DNA from: Sphingomonadaceae bacterium
GTDB taxonomy: Bacteria > Pseudomonadota > Alphaproteobacteria > Sphingomonadales > Sphingomonadaceae
NCBI GenBank assembly: GCA_009926135.1
Contig: RFPL01000001.1
Span: 372,001-436,000 of the forward strand
DNA: 64,000 nucleotides
Direction of reading: 5' to 3'
Each line of letters starts with the position of its first letter. The first letter of the stretch is position 1. The position numbers were made by a program, and so were the translations under genes. Below the pieces are notes generated by a model. That model was not told the DNA's origin. It was given only the letters and a program-made list of their open reading frames with translations, and ran no database searches. This document shows positions 39,247-49,262 of the stretch, piece after piece.

Positions 39247-39804
39247 ATGACCGGTCTGTTCTTCGCCCTGCTGGCAACACTGCTCCTCGGCGTTGGTGCG
39301 CGCGATCAGGTGCTGGTGGCACAGTTGTCCGAGCGCCAGGGCGCGCGACCGGGCGTGCTGCTGGTGGCCATCGCCAGCGGCAGCCTGGCGGCTGGCCTGG
39401 CGGCCTGGAGCGGGGCGCAGGTTTCCGGGATGATGGCGGCACCGGCGCGGCTGTTTCTCGTGGCCCTGGCGATGGGACTGGCGGGGCTGGAACTTTTGGC
39501 GCCGCGGCCTCGTGCAGCAGCGGCCGAGCCGACCCATTCGCTGGGAGCTTTCGCGCTCGTTATATTTGCGGCGCAGTTGACCGATGCTGCGCGGTTTGCG
39601 GTGTTCGCGCTGGCTGCCCTGACTCGCGCGCCATTGACCAGCGGGATCGGCGCGGCAATCGGCGCCGCGTTGGTCGTCACTGCCGGGTGGATGGTCGCAA
39701 ACGTGCTGCAGGCACCTTGGCTACCCGCGCTGCGGCGCGGCCTTGGAGGCTTGCTACTGCTGGTGGCGCTAGGCATCGGGGCAAAGTCGGTCGGACTGGC
39801 CTGA
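39247..39804 (+). CDS. hypothetical integral membrane protein
   Basis: About 6 hydrophobic segments with two similar amphipathic motifs (ARDQVLVAQLS / AAQLTDAARFAVFALA). Confidence 0.65.
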   Translation: MTGLFFALLATLLLGVGARDQVLVAQLSERQGARPGVLLVAIASGSLAAGLAAWSGAQVSGMMAAPARLFLVALAMGLAGLELLAPRPRAAAAEPTHSLGAFALVIFAAQLTDAARFAVFALAALTRAPLTSGIGAAIGAALVVTAGWMVANVLQAPWLPALRRGLGGLLLLVALGIGAKSVGLA

Positions 39805-39866
39805 GCGGGCGTCAGCAGATCAAATAATCGCTCGCCGCTCGATGTGTCGATGCTATGCGCTGGCGC

Positions 39867-40487
39867 ATGACTTCCCCGCGCATCTTTTCCAATGCCACCG
39901 ACCGGCAGATTGCCGATTGGCTGTTTGACCTTCTTGCCGCCGCGCTGGCGGCGAATGACGGCCTGGTTGCCATCACCGTGCCGGGCGGTTCCACACCTTT
40001 CCCAATCCTGGCCGAACTGGCCCAGCGTCCGCTTGACTGGCATCGGATCGCGGTTTGGCCGGGCGACGACCGGATCGTGCCGGAGAACCATCCTGCCAGC
40101 AATGTCGGCCGCATCCGCGCGCTGCTGGATCCGGCCGGGGCGCAAGTTGTGGCTTTGGCAGAAGGTGCGGTCCCCCCGCATTTCGTTGTCGCCTGGCTTG
40201 GCATGGGCGGGGACGGTCATATCGCCAGCCTGTTCCCGAACACCGATCCCAAGGCTGATGATCCGCAGGCTCTGCGGCGCCTGACCCCCGATCCGCTGCC
40301 GCCTGAAGCGCCGTTCGACCGGCTCAGCCTGACCATCCCGGCGCTGCTGAATGCCGATCAGGTGATCTTCGTAATTCGCGGTGCGGACAAGGTTGCACTG
40401 TTTGAAGCGGCCGCGCGCGGCGAGCATGACCTGCCGGTCGCCCGCCTGCTAAAGGCCGCGCATCAGCCGGTGACATGCTTCGCCTGA
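39867..40487 (+). CDS. pgl: 6-phosphogluconolactonase
   Basis: VAITVPGGSTPFPILAELAQRPLDWHRIAVWPGDDRIVP; WLGMGGDGHIASLFPNT. Confidence 0.95.
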   Translation: MTSPRIFSNATDRQIADWLFDLLAAALAANDGLVAITVPGGSTPFPILAELAQRPLDWHRIAVWPGDDRIVPENHPASNVGRIRALLDPAGAQVVALAEGAVPPHFVVAWLGMGGDGHIASLFPNTDPKADDPQALRRLTPDPLPPEAPFDRLSLTIPALLNADQVIFVIRGADKVALFEAAARGEHDLPVARLLKAAHQPVTCFA

Positions 40488-40960
40488 TTCCCAAGCCGCT
40501 GCACCGGGTGCTGCTGGTCCAGGCGCACCGGGTGCGGCTGGTCTGGTGGCGGGTCCGCAAGCCCTTGCTGCTGGGTTGCCGGGTGCTGGCCTTTGATGAG
40601 GCGGGCCGGATCCTGCTGGTCCGGCATTCCTATGGCAGCGGTCGCTGGTTGTTACCCGGGGGCGGGATTGGAAGGGGAGAGGCGCCGCTGATCGCGGCCT
40701 TGCGCGAACTGGCCGAGGAAACCGCCTGCGCACTGCAAGACCCGCGCGAGATTGCCGTGATCGAAGAGCCGCTGGCCGGCACGATCAACCGTGTCCACGT
40801 GATCACAGGGCTTGCCCGCGGCTTGCCGCATGGCGACGGGCGCGAGATCGTGGCGGCGGAATTCTTCGCGCTCGATGCCTTGCCGCCGGACCTCGCACAG
40901 CAGCTGGAGCGTCAGCTTGAAAGTTGGGTCAGAACAGCGAAAGCTGGCTCGCCGGCCTAA
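40475..40960 (+). CDS. NUDIX hydrolase
   Basis: LPGGGIGRGEAPLIAALRELAEETA. Confidence 0.9.
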   Translation: MLRLIPKPLHRVLLVQAHRVRLVWWRVRKPLLLGCRVLAFDEAGRILLVRHSYGSGRWLLPGGGIGRGEAPLIAALRELAEETACALQDPREIAVIEEPLAGTINRVHVITGLARGLPHGDGREIVAAEFFALDALPPDLAQQLERQLESWVRTAKAGSPA

Positions 40961-42077
40961 TCGGCGCGGCAGTTTCAGGCTCGTCTTCGCTCAATTGCGA
41001 CAGCGTGAGGCCCATCAGCCGGACCGGCTGGGGTAGCGGCAAAAGCTCCTCCAGCAAGGCATGGCCGATCTCGGCAAATTCGTTCCGGTCGCGTACTGGC
41101 TGCGATAGCGAACGCGCGCGAGTCAGCCCGGTGAAATCCTTGAGCTTGAGCTTCAGCGTCACGGTGCGCCCCTCTGCCCTGCTGCGCTCGATCCGGTCCC
41201 AGGTCAGGGCGACGATCCGTTCTAGCTGTTCGCGCAGGGCGGCGCCGGACGAGATGTCTTGATCGAACGTGCGCTCGGCCCCGACCGACTTGCGCGCCCG
41301 GTCAGCGTTGACCCGCCGCAGGTCGATGCCGCGGGCGGCGCGGTACAGATAGTCAGCCTGGCTGCCGAAATGCTCGCGCAGGAAATGGATGTCCTTGGCC
41401 ACCAGGTCTGCACCGGTCTCGATTCCCAGCTGCTTCATCTTGTCCGCCCCGCGCGGCCCGATCCCATGGAAGCGTCGCACTGGCATGGCGGCAACAAAGG
41501 CGCCGCCTTCGTCGGGGCGGACCACGCAGATCCCATCAGGTTTGTTCTGGTCGCTCGCCAGCTTGGCGATGAACTTGTTGTAGGACACCCCGGCGCTGGC
41601 CGTCAGCCCGGTCTCGGCCTTGATCCGCGCGCGGATCAGTTCGGCAATGCGGGTCGCGGAGCCGATGCCCTTCACGTCGGCGGTGACATCGAGATAGGCT
41701 TCGTCCAGCGAGAGTGGCTCGACCAGCGGTGTAAAGCTGCGGAAGATGTCGCGGATCTGGTGCGAGATCGCGGTATAGACCGGAAAGCGCGGCCGCACGA
41801 AAATCAGGGCCGGACAGAGCCGCTTGGCCGTGACGGAGGGCATGGCCGAACGGCAGCCGAACTTGCGCGCCTCATAGGAACAGGTGGTCAGCACCCCGCG
41901 CGGCCCATCGCCGCCCACCGCCACCGGCTTGCCCTGCAGCGATGGATCGTCGCGCTGTTCGACGCTGGCATAGAAGGCGTCCATGTCGACATGGATGATC
42001 TTGCGCAGCCCCAATCCCGGGGCGTCATCGAATTCATCAAGATCGGCAGGATCAGCCATATTGTCAGACTTACCCAT
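40929..42077 (-). CDS. dinB: DNA polymerase IV (DinB)
   Basis: RKIIHVDMDAFYASVEQRDDPSL; SLDEAYLDVT; FHGIGPRGADKMKQLGI. Confidence 0.97.
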   Translation of the reverse strand: MGKSDNMADPADLDEFDDAPGLGLRKIIHVDMDAFYASVEQRDDPSLQGKPVAVGGDGPRGVLTTCSYEARKFGCRSAMPSVTAKRLCPALIFVRPRFPVYTAISHQIRDIFRSFTPLVEPLSLDEAYLDVTADVKGIGSATRIAELIRARIKAETGLTASAGVSYNKFIAKLASDQNKPDGICVVRPDEGGAFVAAMPVRRFHGIGPRGADKMKQLGIETGADLVAKDIHFLREHFGSQADYLYRAARGIDLRRVNADRARKSVGAERTFDQDISSGAALREQLERIVALTWDRIERSRAEGRTVTLKLKLKDFTGLTRARSLSQPVRDRNEFAEIGHALLEELLPLPQPVRLMGLTLSQLSEDEPETAAPIRPASQLSLF

Positions 42078-42125
42078 GCGAATTCAGTCTGGCCAGCGTG
42101 GGCGGAACAGGCCAAGGGCAAGGCC

Positions 42126-43394
42126 ATGGCATCAGCGAGTCCTCCTGCCCCCGGCGCCCGACTGGGAGAGCGTGAATTTGTCGCGCTGATGGCAATGATC
42201 ATGGCGCTGCAGGCGTTGTGCATCGATTCCATGCTGCCGGCGCTGGGGATCATGGCCGAGGACCTGGGGGTGCGCGATCCGAACCAGCGCCAGCTGATCG
42301 TGGGGGTCTACCTGATCGCAGCCGGCGTGGGCGCGCTGTTCCCGGGAGCCCTGGCTGATCGCTATGGCCGCCGCCCGGTGCTGTTCGGCAGCCTGGCAGC
42401 TTATGTCGCGCTGTCAGTGGCCTGCGCGCTGGTGAGCGATTTCACCACCATGCTGGTGCTGCGCGCGCTTCAGGCGGTTTGCAGCGCGGGCCTCTCCGTG
42501 CTGCCCAATGCGATCATCCGTGACCGGTTCTCGGGCGACCGGATGGCGCGGGCCCAATCGACCGTGGCCGTGATCTTCATGATCGTGCCGATGGCCGCGC
42601 CCAGCTTTGGTCAGGCCGTGCTGGCAGTGGCGAGCTGGCGGTGGATCTTCGGCGGGATGGCGCTGCTCGGTGTGATGGTCTGGGTCTGGGCCTGGATCCG
42701 CCTGCCCGAAACCCTCAATCCCGATTATCGCCAGGCAATCGCGCCGCGGGCGATCCTCACCAACATGTGGACGGCAGCCAGCAATCGCGCCTCGATGGGC
42801 TATGTCATCGGTGCCTCGCTGCTGGTTTCTGGCCTGTTTGGCTATATCAACTCCGCCCAGCAGCTGGTGGCCGAGCATTTCGGTGCGGGCACGACCTTCC
42901 CGCTGATCTTTGCCTTGATGGCGGGCGGCATGGCGGTGGCAAATTTCTTCAACTCGCGGATCGTCGAGCGGTTCGGGGCGCGGCGCGTGTCGCACACCGC
43001 ACTGCTGGCGTTCATCGTGGTCAGCACGGTGCAGGTCTGGATGGCGCATCTGCCGCACCAGACGTTGTGGCAATTCGTGCCTGTAATGGGCCTCAACATG
43101 TGCCTGATGGGCTTTCTGGGCGCCAATTTCGGCTCGATCGCGCTGCAGCCCTTTGCCCGCATTGCCGGCGCGGCCAGTTCGTTCCAGATGTTCGTGCGGA
43201 TGGCAATGGCGGCAAGTCTTGGGGCTCTGATCGGCCAGGCCTATGATGGCACGGCACGGCCTCTGGCATGGTCGCTGCTGGCGGGCGGCATCGCGGCGCT
43301 GGTGCTGGTACTCTATAGTGAGCAGGGCCGCCTGTTCCGCCGCCTGACCCCGCCGGGCGTCGTGCGGCCGGTTCCGGCCCCGGATGTGCGATAG
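42126..43394 (+). CDS. multidrug effflux MFS transporter (Bcr/CflA type)
   Basis: CIDSMLPALGIMAEDLG; GALADRYGRRPVLFGSL. Confidence 0.9.
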   Translation: MASASPPAPGARLGEREFVALMAMIMALQALCIDSMLPALGIMAEDLGVRDPNQRQLIVGVYLIAAGVGALFPGALADRYGRRPVLFGSLAAYVALSVACALVSDFTTMLVLRALQAVCSAGLSVLPNAIIRDRFSGDRMARAQSTVAVIFMIVPMAAPSFGQAVLAVASWRWIFGGMALLGVMVWVWAWIRLPETLNPDYRQAIAPRAILTNMWTAASNRASMGYVIGASLLVSGLFGYINSAQQLVAEHFGAGTTFPLIFALMAGGMAVANFFNSRIVERFGARRVSHTALLAFIVVSTVQVWMAHLPHQTLWQFVPVMGLNMCLMGFLGANFGSIALQPFARIAGAASSFQMFVRMAMAASLGALIGQAYDGTARPLAWSLLAGGIAALVLVLYSEQGRLFRRLTPPGVVRPVPAPDVR

Positions 43395-43395
43395 G

Positions 43396-44865
43396 ATGAC
43401 GATGCAGTTCGACCTGGCGGTGATCGGTGGCGGCGTGAACGGCACGGGCATTGCCCGCGATGCGGCCGGGCGCGGCGCGAAAGTGCTGCTGCTGGAGGCT
43501 GGCGACCTTGCGCAGGGTACTTCGTCAGCCTCGACCAAGCTGGTCCACGGCGGACTGCGCTATCTAGAGCATTACGAATTCGCGCTGGTGCGCGAAAGCC
43601 TGACCGAGCGCGAAGCACTGTGGGCCATCGCCCCGCACATCATTCACCCGCTGCGGTTCGTATTGCCGCACGTCAGGGGCCTGCGTCCGCGCTGGCTGCT
43701 GCGGCTGGGGCTGTTCCTCTATGACCATATCGGCGGCCGCAAGCATCTGCCGCCGACCCGCTCGATCGACTTGCACCGCCACCCGGCCGGGGTGCCGCTG
43801 AAGGCAGAGTTCGGCCCGGCGTTCGAATACTCCGATGGCTGGGTCGACGATGCCCGGCTGGTCGTGCTCAACGCGCTCGATGCGGCGGCGCATGGGGCCG
43901 AAGTCCGCCCGCGTACCCCGCTGACCGCCGCCCGGCGCATCGCCGGCGGCTGGGAACTGGAAACGCCATCCGGCACGTTCACCGCCGCCGCGCTGATCAA
44001 TGCCGCCGGGCCAGCCGTGCTGAAGGTCGATGGACTGCTGGGCGAAGCACCCGAATATGGCATGCGCCTGGTGCGCGGATCGCACATCGTGGTCCGCAAA
44101 CTGTTCGATCACCCTTACGCCTATTTCTTCCAGCTGGCGGACGGGCGAATCTTCTTCGCGATCCCCTATGAGCGGGACTTTACCCTGATCGGCACGACCG
44201 ACCTTGATCACACTGCGGGGGAGCCGATCGTCGCCAGCGCGGAAGAGATTGCCTACCTTTGCGAAGGGGCCAGCGGCTACTTCAAGACCGCGATCACTCC
44301 GGCCGACGTGGTCTGGACATATTCGGGTGTGCGCCCGCTGGTCGATGATGGTTCGGGCAAGCCCGAATCGGCGACACGCGGCTACCGGCTGGACTTGTCG
44401 GACCAGGAAGCTGGGGCACCCTTGCTCAGCGTCTACGGCGGCAAGATCACCACGTATCGCCACCTCGCCGAGGAAGCGGTTGATCTGATGGCGGGGCGCC
44501 TGCCTGCCCTCAGCGGCAAGGCCTGGACCCGAAGCAGGGCGCTGCCCGGCGGGGACTTCCCGCTGGACGGGCTGGAGCCGCTTAAGGCCGCGCTAACCGC
44601 GCGTTATCCGTTCCTTGATGCCGGCACGGTCGATCGCGTGGCCCGCGCCTATGGCACGCGCGCGGAAAGCTGGCTCAACGGCGCGGAAGGCTGGCAGGCC
44701 CTCGGCAAGAACTTCGGCGCGGGACTGACCGCGGCCGAGGTCGAGTTTTTGCGCAGCGAGGAATGGGCGGAAAGCGCCGAGGATATCCTCTGGCGCCGGA
44801 CCAAGCTGGGCCTTCGCCTGAGCGCGGCGGAGCAGAAGGAACTGGCCGACTACCTGCGCGGCTGA
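43396..44865 (+). CDS. glpD: glycerol-3-phosphate dehydrogenase
   Basis: DLAVIGGGVNGTGIARDAAGRGAKVLLLEAGDLAQGTSSASTKLVHGGLRYLE. Confidence 0.97.
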   Translation: MTMQFDLAVIGGGVNGTGIARDAAGRGAKVLLLEAGDLAQGTSSASTKLVHGGLRYLEHYEFALVRESLTEREALWAIAPHIIHPLRFVLPHVRGLRPRWLLRLGLFLYDHIGGRKHLPPTRSIDLHRHPAGVPLKAEFGPAFEYSDGWVDDARLVVLNALDAAAHGAEVRPRTPLTAARRIAGGWELETPSGTFTAAALINAAGPAVLKVDGLLGEAPEYGMRLVRGSHIVVRKLFDHPYAYFFQLADGRIFFAIPYERDFTLIGTTDLDHTAGEPIVASAEEIAYLCEGASGYFKTAITPADVVWTYSGVRPLVDDGSGKPESATRGYRLDLSDQEAGAPLLSVYGGKITTYRHLAEEAVDLMAGRLPALSGKAWTRSRALPGGDFPLDGLEPLKAALTARYPFLDAGTVDRVARAYGTRAESWLNGAEGWQALGKNFGAGLTAAEVEFLRSEEWAESAEDILWRRTKLGLRLSAAEQKELADYLRG

Positions 44866-46415
44866 TCGGCTCCCAACCTTCGCCAGGCCAGGCCAGCAAA
44901 CTCGCACAGCAAGGGCCGGGTATCGCGTGGGTCGATGATGTCCTCGACATTGAAGCGCTCTGCACTGCGGAAAGGTGAAGTGACCTTGGCGAGCCGCGCC
45001 CGGATCGCCTCCAGCTCGGCTGCCGGATCGGCCGCCACCTCGATCTCGCTCTTGTAGGCCACTTCCAGTCCGCCCGCGATGGGTAGGCTGCCCCAGTCGC
45101 CCGAGGGCCAGCAATAACGGTACTGGTAGGTATCGGCGTTCGACATCGCGCTGCCGGCGATCCCATAGGCCCGCCGCATGACAATCGAGGCCAGCGGCAC
45201 CGTCGCCTTGTAGATCGCGTTCATCGCCTGGACGCCATAGCGGATCGTGCCCGCGATCTCCGCCTCGCGCCCGATCATGAAGCCGGGGTTGTCGACCAGA
45301 TGGACGATCGGCAGGCGGAACAGGTCAGCCAGCTTGACGAAGCGTTCGACCTTCTCGCTGGTCTTGGCATCCCATGAACCGCCCAGGAAGCTGGGATCGC
45401 TGGCCAGCACCATCACCGGCCAGCCATCGAGCCGGGCCAGCGCGGTGATCGCGGCGCGGCCCCATGTGCGCCCGATCTCGAACACGGTGCCCTTGTCGAA
45501 CAGCAGGTCCATCGCCCGGCGCATCGAATAGACCTCCTTGTCGCCCCTGGGCACGAGGGAGAGCAGGGCCTCCTCGCGCCGGTCAGCCGGGTCGCCGCTC
45601 TCGATCCGGCGGGCGGGCTGGCCGACATATTCGGGCATGAACGACAGGAAATGGCGGGCGCGGGCAAAGGCTTCGGCCTCGCTGGCCACCTCGTCATCGA
45701 CCACGCCGTTGCGGGTGTGGATCGCAGAGCCGCCCAGCGCTTCCTTGGCTTCTTCGTGGTTGGCTGATCCCCCGTCCTTCCAGGCCGTGCCCATGGCATC
45801 GACCACGGCGGGACCAGCGGCGAAAATCTGGCTGAGACCGCGCACCATCACCGAATAGTGGCTGGCCGCGATCCGCGCCGCGCCAAGTCCCGCGGTCGGC
45901 CCCAAGGCCAGCGCGACGACCGGCACAGTATCAAGGTTCTTCACCACCTCGCCCCACATGTGGACCGCCGGGATGTAGGTTGCGCCGATCATTTCCAGCG
46001 TCTTGACCGAGCCGCCGCCGCCAGTGCCGTCGATCATCCGGATGATGGGGAGCTTCAGCTCGTGCGCCATCTTCTCGGCCTGTTCCATCTTGCGGCCGAT
46101 CCCGGCATCCGCCGCGCCGCCGCGGATGGTGAAATCGTCGGCCGTGGCCACCACTGGCCGGCCATTGATCATCGCCCTGCCAAACAGGAACGGCGCGGGG
46201 AGTACGCCGGTCAGGTTGCCTTCTGCGTCATAGGAGCCTTTGCCGGCGATCTTGCCGATCTCGCGGAAAGAATCGGGATCGACCAAAGCCCCCAGCCGCG
46301 CCCGGGCGTTCATCTTGCCGCGTCCGTGTTGCCGCGCGACCTTGTCCGCCCCGCCCATTGCTTCGGCCAGCGCCTCGCGGGCGCGCAATTCCTCGAGTTC
46401 CCTGGCCCAGCTCAT
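44850..46415 (-). CDS. acyl-CoA carboxylase beta (carboxyltransferase) subunit
   Basis: ARQHGRGKMNARARLGALVDPDSFREIG; MIDGTGGGGSVKT; GMVRR-type second domain. Confidence 0.9.
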   Translation of the reverse strand: MSWARELEELRAREALAEAMGGADKVARQHGRGKMNARARLGALVDPDSFREIGKIAGKGSYDAEGNLTGVLPAPFLFGRAMINGRPVVATADDFTIRGGAADAGIGRKMEQAEKMAHELKLPIIRMIDGTGGGGSVKTLEMIGATYIPAVHMWGEVVKNLDTVPVVALALGPTAGLGAARIAASHYSVMVRGLSQIFAAGPAVVDAMGTAWKDGGSANHEEAKEALGGSAIHTRNGVVDDEVASEAEAFARARHFLSFMPEYVGQPARRIESGDPADRREEALLSLVPRGDKEVYSMRRAMDLLFDKGTVFEIGRTWGRAAITALARLDGWPVMVLASDPSFLGGSWDAKTSEKVERFVKLADLFRLPIVHLVDNPGFMIGREAEIAGTIRYGVQAMNAIYKATVPLASIVMRRAYGIAGSAMSNADTYQYRYCWPSGDWGSLPIAGGLEVAYKSEIEVAADPAAELEAIRARLAKVTSPFRSAERFNVEDIIDPRDTRPLLCEFAGLAWRRLGADQPRR

Positions 46416-46572
46416 CTCAGATCGCGCCTCTCCGCGGCCACTTGCCGGGCCGCCATCTCGCTCTATCGCTAGGGCCTGTGCTTCGCCGCTGCAATGCCCC
46501 TTGCGCTTGCCCCCGCCCGACACTAGAGCGACGCGCAAACCTTCTACCCACATATCCCACGGGGCACGATTG

Positions 46573-47208
46573 ATGGACGACCGTTTCAACACCATCGCCG
46601 GTTGGACGCTGTTTTCGGGCGTTGTTGCGCTTGGTCTCGCTTCGCTGAGCAGCCACTACTTCCGCGCGACCAAGGAAAACCGCCCAGAAAAGATGGGCTA
46701 CGAGATCGAAGGCGTGGTCCAGGAAGGTGAAGGCGGGGCTGCGGCCGTGCCGCTTGAAACCCTGCTTGCCAGTGCTGACGCTGCCAAGGGTGAAGCCACC
46801 TTCAAGAAGTGCGCTTCGTGCCACACGGTCAATTCGGGCGGCGCCAATGGCATCGGCCCCAACCTCTACGCGGTGGTCGGCGAAGGCGTGGCCCAGGGCC
46901 GCGGCGGTTTTGCCTTCTCCGATGCGCTGAAGACGCATGGCGGGAAGTGGGACTGGGCAACGCTGGATGCCTGGCTCAAGAATCCCAAGGCCTTCGCACC
47001 GGGCACCAAGATGAGCTTCGCTGGTCTGGGTGACGCTGCTGAGCGCGCCAACCTGCTGGTCTATCTCAATACCCAGGGTTCGAACCTGCCGCTGCCCGCC
47101 GCGCCGGCTGCCCCGGCCGCCGATGCTGCTGCCGCTCCGGCCGATGCCGCTGCGGCTCCGGCTGCAGGCGCTGCTGCTGCTCCGGCAGCGGAACCCGCCA
47201 AGAAGTAA
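46573..47208 (+). CDS. membrane-anchored c-type cytochrome with Ala/Pro-rich tail
   Basis: N-terminal TM; FKKCASCHTVNSGGANGIGPNLYAVVG; C-terminal AAPAAPAADAAAAPADAAAAPAAGAAAAPAAEPAKK. Confidence 0.92.
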   Translation: MDDRFNTIAGWTLFSGVVALGLASLSSHYFRATKENRPEKMGYEIEGVVQEGEGGAAAVPLETLLASADAAKGEATFKKCASCHTVNSGGANGIGPNLYAVVGEGVAQGRGGFAFSDALKTHGGKWDWATLDAWLKNPKAFAPGTKMSFAGLGDAAERANLLVYLNTQGSNLPLPAAPAAPAADAAAAPADAAAAPAAGAAAAPAAEPAKK

Positions 47209-47233
47209 TCTTCGCCTGCAGGCTTGAAAAATG

Positions 47234-47266
47234 GGGCGGCGGTCTGAAGACCTGCCGCCCTTTTTT
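47234..47266. terminator. rho-independent, possibly bidirectional terminator
   Basis: GGGCGGC-GGTC-TGAA-GACC-T-GCCGCCC-TTTTTT with A-run on the left, between convergent genes. Confidence 0.85.
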
Positions 47267-47927
47267 ATCCCTTGAAGCCTTGCGCGATCACATACCACTC
47301 CGACGAATCCTTGCGGCTGGCTGGCGGCTTGGCGTGTTTCACCGTGGTGAAGTGGCGCTTTAGCAGCGCCAGCAGATCTGTGTCGGTGCCGCCCGCCAGG
47401 ACCTTGGCGACGAAGGCACCGCCAATGCTCAGGTTCTCGATCGCAAAGTGCGCGGCCGTTTCAACCAGGCCCATGGTCCGCAAGTGGTCGGTTGCCTTAT
47501 GGCCGACCGTGTTGGCCGCCATGTCCGAGATCACCAGGTCGGGCGCGCCGCCCAGGGCCTCAACCAGCAAGCCGGGCGCGGCGTCGTCCATGAAGTCCAT
47601 CTCGAACAGGGTCACGCCGTCAAGCGGCTCGGTCGGCAAGAGATCGATCCCGACGACTGCAGCTTTGGGTGAGACCTTGCGCACCACCTGGCTCCACCCG
47701 CCCGGCGCTACGCCGAGGTCGACCACGCGCTGAGCGTTTTTCAGCAGGCCAAACTTCTGGTCCAGTTCGATCAGCTTGAACGCTGCGCGGCTGCGCCATC
47801 CGGCTTCCTTCGCGGCCTTGACGTAGGGATCGTTGAGCTGGCGGGTCAGCCAACGGGTTGAGCTGGCGGTCCGGCCCTTGCCGGTCTTGAGCCGTTCACC
47901 GGCAGGGCGGCCTGAACGGCTCATCAC
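47265..47927 (-). CDS. rlmE: 23S rRNA (uridine-2'-O)-methyltransferase RlmE
   Basis: SRAAFKLIELDQKFGLLKNAQRVVDLGVAPGGWSQV; DLVISDMAANTVG. Confidence 0.95.
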   Translation of the reverse strand: MMSRSGRPAGERLKTGKGRTASSTRWLTRQLNDPYVKAAKEAGWRSRAAFKLIELDQKFGLLKNAQRVVDLGVAPGGWSQVVRKVSPKAAVVGIDLLPTEPLDGVTLFEMDFMDDAAPGLLVEALGGAPDLVISDMAANTVGHKATDHLRTMGLVETAAHFAIENLSIGGAFVAKVLAGGTDTDLLALLKRHFTTVKHAKPPASRKDSSEWYVIAQGFKG

Positions 47928-49141
47928 ATTGTTCCTTCGCGTTTGCTGCGGCGCATGGCCGCGCGGGTCCGCTCAGCCATGCCTTCGGCGGTCATCAAGC
48001 TCCGCAGGATGCCCTCGCGGATGCCGCGGTCGGCTACGCCAAGCCGGTCTGCGGGCCAGATATCGAGAATGGTCTCGAGAATCGCGCAGCCAGCGACAAC
48101 CAGGTCAGCCCGCTCACGCCCGATGCAGGCCAGTTCGCGCCGCGCCGGGATCGGCATGGCCGACAGGCGCTCCGATATCCCGCGCATCGCATCCGATGGC
48201 ACGATCAGGCCATCAACCGCCCGGCGATCGTATTGCGGGAGCTCCAGATGCAAGCTGGCCAAGGTGGTCACCGTGCCGCTGGTGCCCAGCAGACGCAGCG
48301 GCCGTGCCCGGTCGGTCTGCGCAAGAGTGGGCTGAAGCCGCGCTGCAAATGGCGCCAGGCTGTCGCGGACCCGGCGGCGCATATCGGCATAACGCGCCGC
48401 GCGGCCATCAGCGTCCGCCGGTTCGATTCCGCAGGTCTCGGTCAGCGAAACGACACCCCAAGGTACGCTCATCCAGTCAACAATTCGTGGCAGCGGGGCG
48501 TCGCCTTGTTCGACCAGCACCAGTTCAGTCGAGCCGCCGCCGATATCGAAGATGATTGCCGGGCCATCACCCTGCTCCAGCAGGATATGGCAACCCAGCA
48601 CGGCCAGCCGCGCTTCTTCCTTGGCGCTGATGATGTCGAGCGCGATACCGGTTTCCTGGCGGACGCGTTCGATGAATTCCGGGCCATTCTCGGCCCGGCG
48701 GCAGGCCTCGGTCGCGACCGAGCGGGCCAAGTGGACGCGGCGGCGCTTGAGCTTGTCGGCGCAGACCTGTAGCGCGCCCAGCGCGCGGTCCATCGCCGTA
48801 TCGCTCAATCGGCCCGATCCGGCCAGACCTTCGCCCAGCCGGACCACGCGGCTGAAGGCATCGACCACCACAAAGTTCTCACCTTGAGGGCGCGCGATCA
48901 GCAGCCGGCAGTTGTTCGTGCCAAGGTCGATCGCCGCAAAACTTTGCCGTTGGTATGGTGCCGGATCGCGCCCGCCAGCCTGCGGGTCGATTCGTCCGGG
49001 TCGGCCGTCCGGCTGGCGGGCTGGCATATCGGGGGCGGTTTCGGAAAGGCTGGGCGCGCCGCGCTGGTCCTGTCCGGGTTCAAACCCCTGTCCTGCCTCC
49101 TCGCGCATGGCCGGCGGAAACTTATCCGCCATGACAATCAC
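47924..49141 (-). CDS. Ppx/GppA family phosphatase
   Basis: AAIDLGTNNCRLLIARP; IIFDIGGGSTELVLV. Confidence 0.95.
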   Translation of the reverse strand: MIVMADKFPPAMREEAGQGFEPGQDQRGAPSLSETAPDMPARQPDGRPGRIDPQAGGRDPAPYQRQSFAAIDLGTNNCRLLIARPQGENFVVVDAFSRVVRLGEGLAGSGRLSDTAMDRALGALQVCADKLKRRRVHLARSVATEACRRAENGPEFIERVRQETGIALDIISAKEEARLAVLGCHILLEQGDGPAIIFDIGGGSTELVLVEQGDAPLPRIVDWMSVPWGVVSLTETCGIEPADADGRAARYADMRRRVRDSLAPFAARLQPTLAQTDRARPLRLLGTSGTVTTLASLHLELPQYDRRAVDGLIVPSDAMRGISERLSAMPIPARRELACIGRERADLVVAGCAILETILDIWPADRLGVADRGIREGILRSLMTAEGMAERTRAAMRRSKREGTM

Positions 49142-49262
49142 ACTCTTATCTTTATCCCGCCGGATGGGCGGGTACCTGACGCCATGCTAGCGGGGGCGGG
49201 CCCCAAGGGCAAGTGCAGCGGCTTGACGCGGGCGCATCGCCCGCCTAGAGGACCGCCCTCGT

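Noticed and set aside
41259-42125. N-terminal 289 residues of ORF 41259..43394
   Set aside because: Antisense to dinB; the MFS gene begins at ATG 42126.
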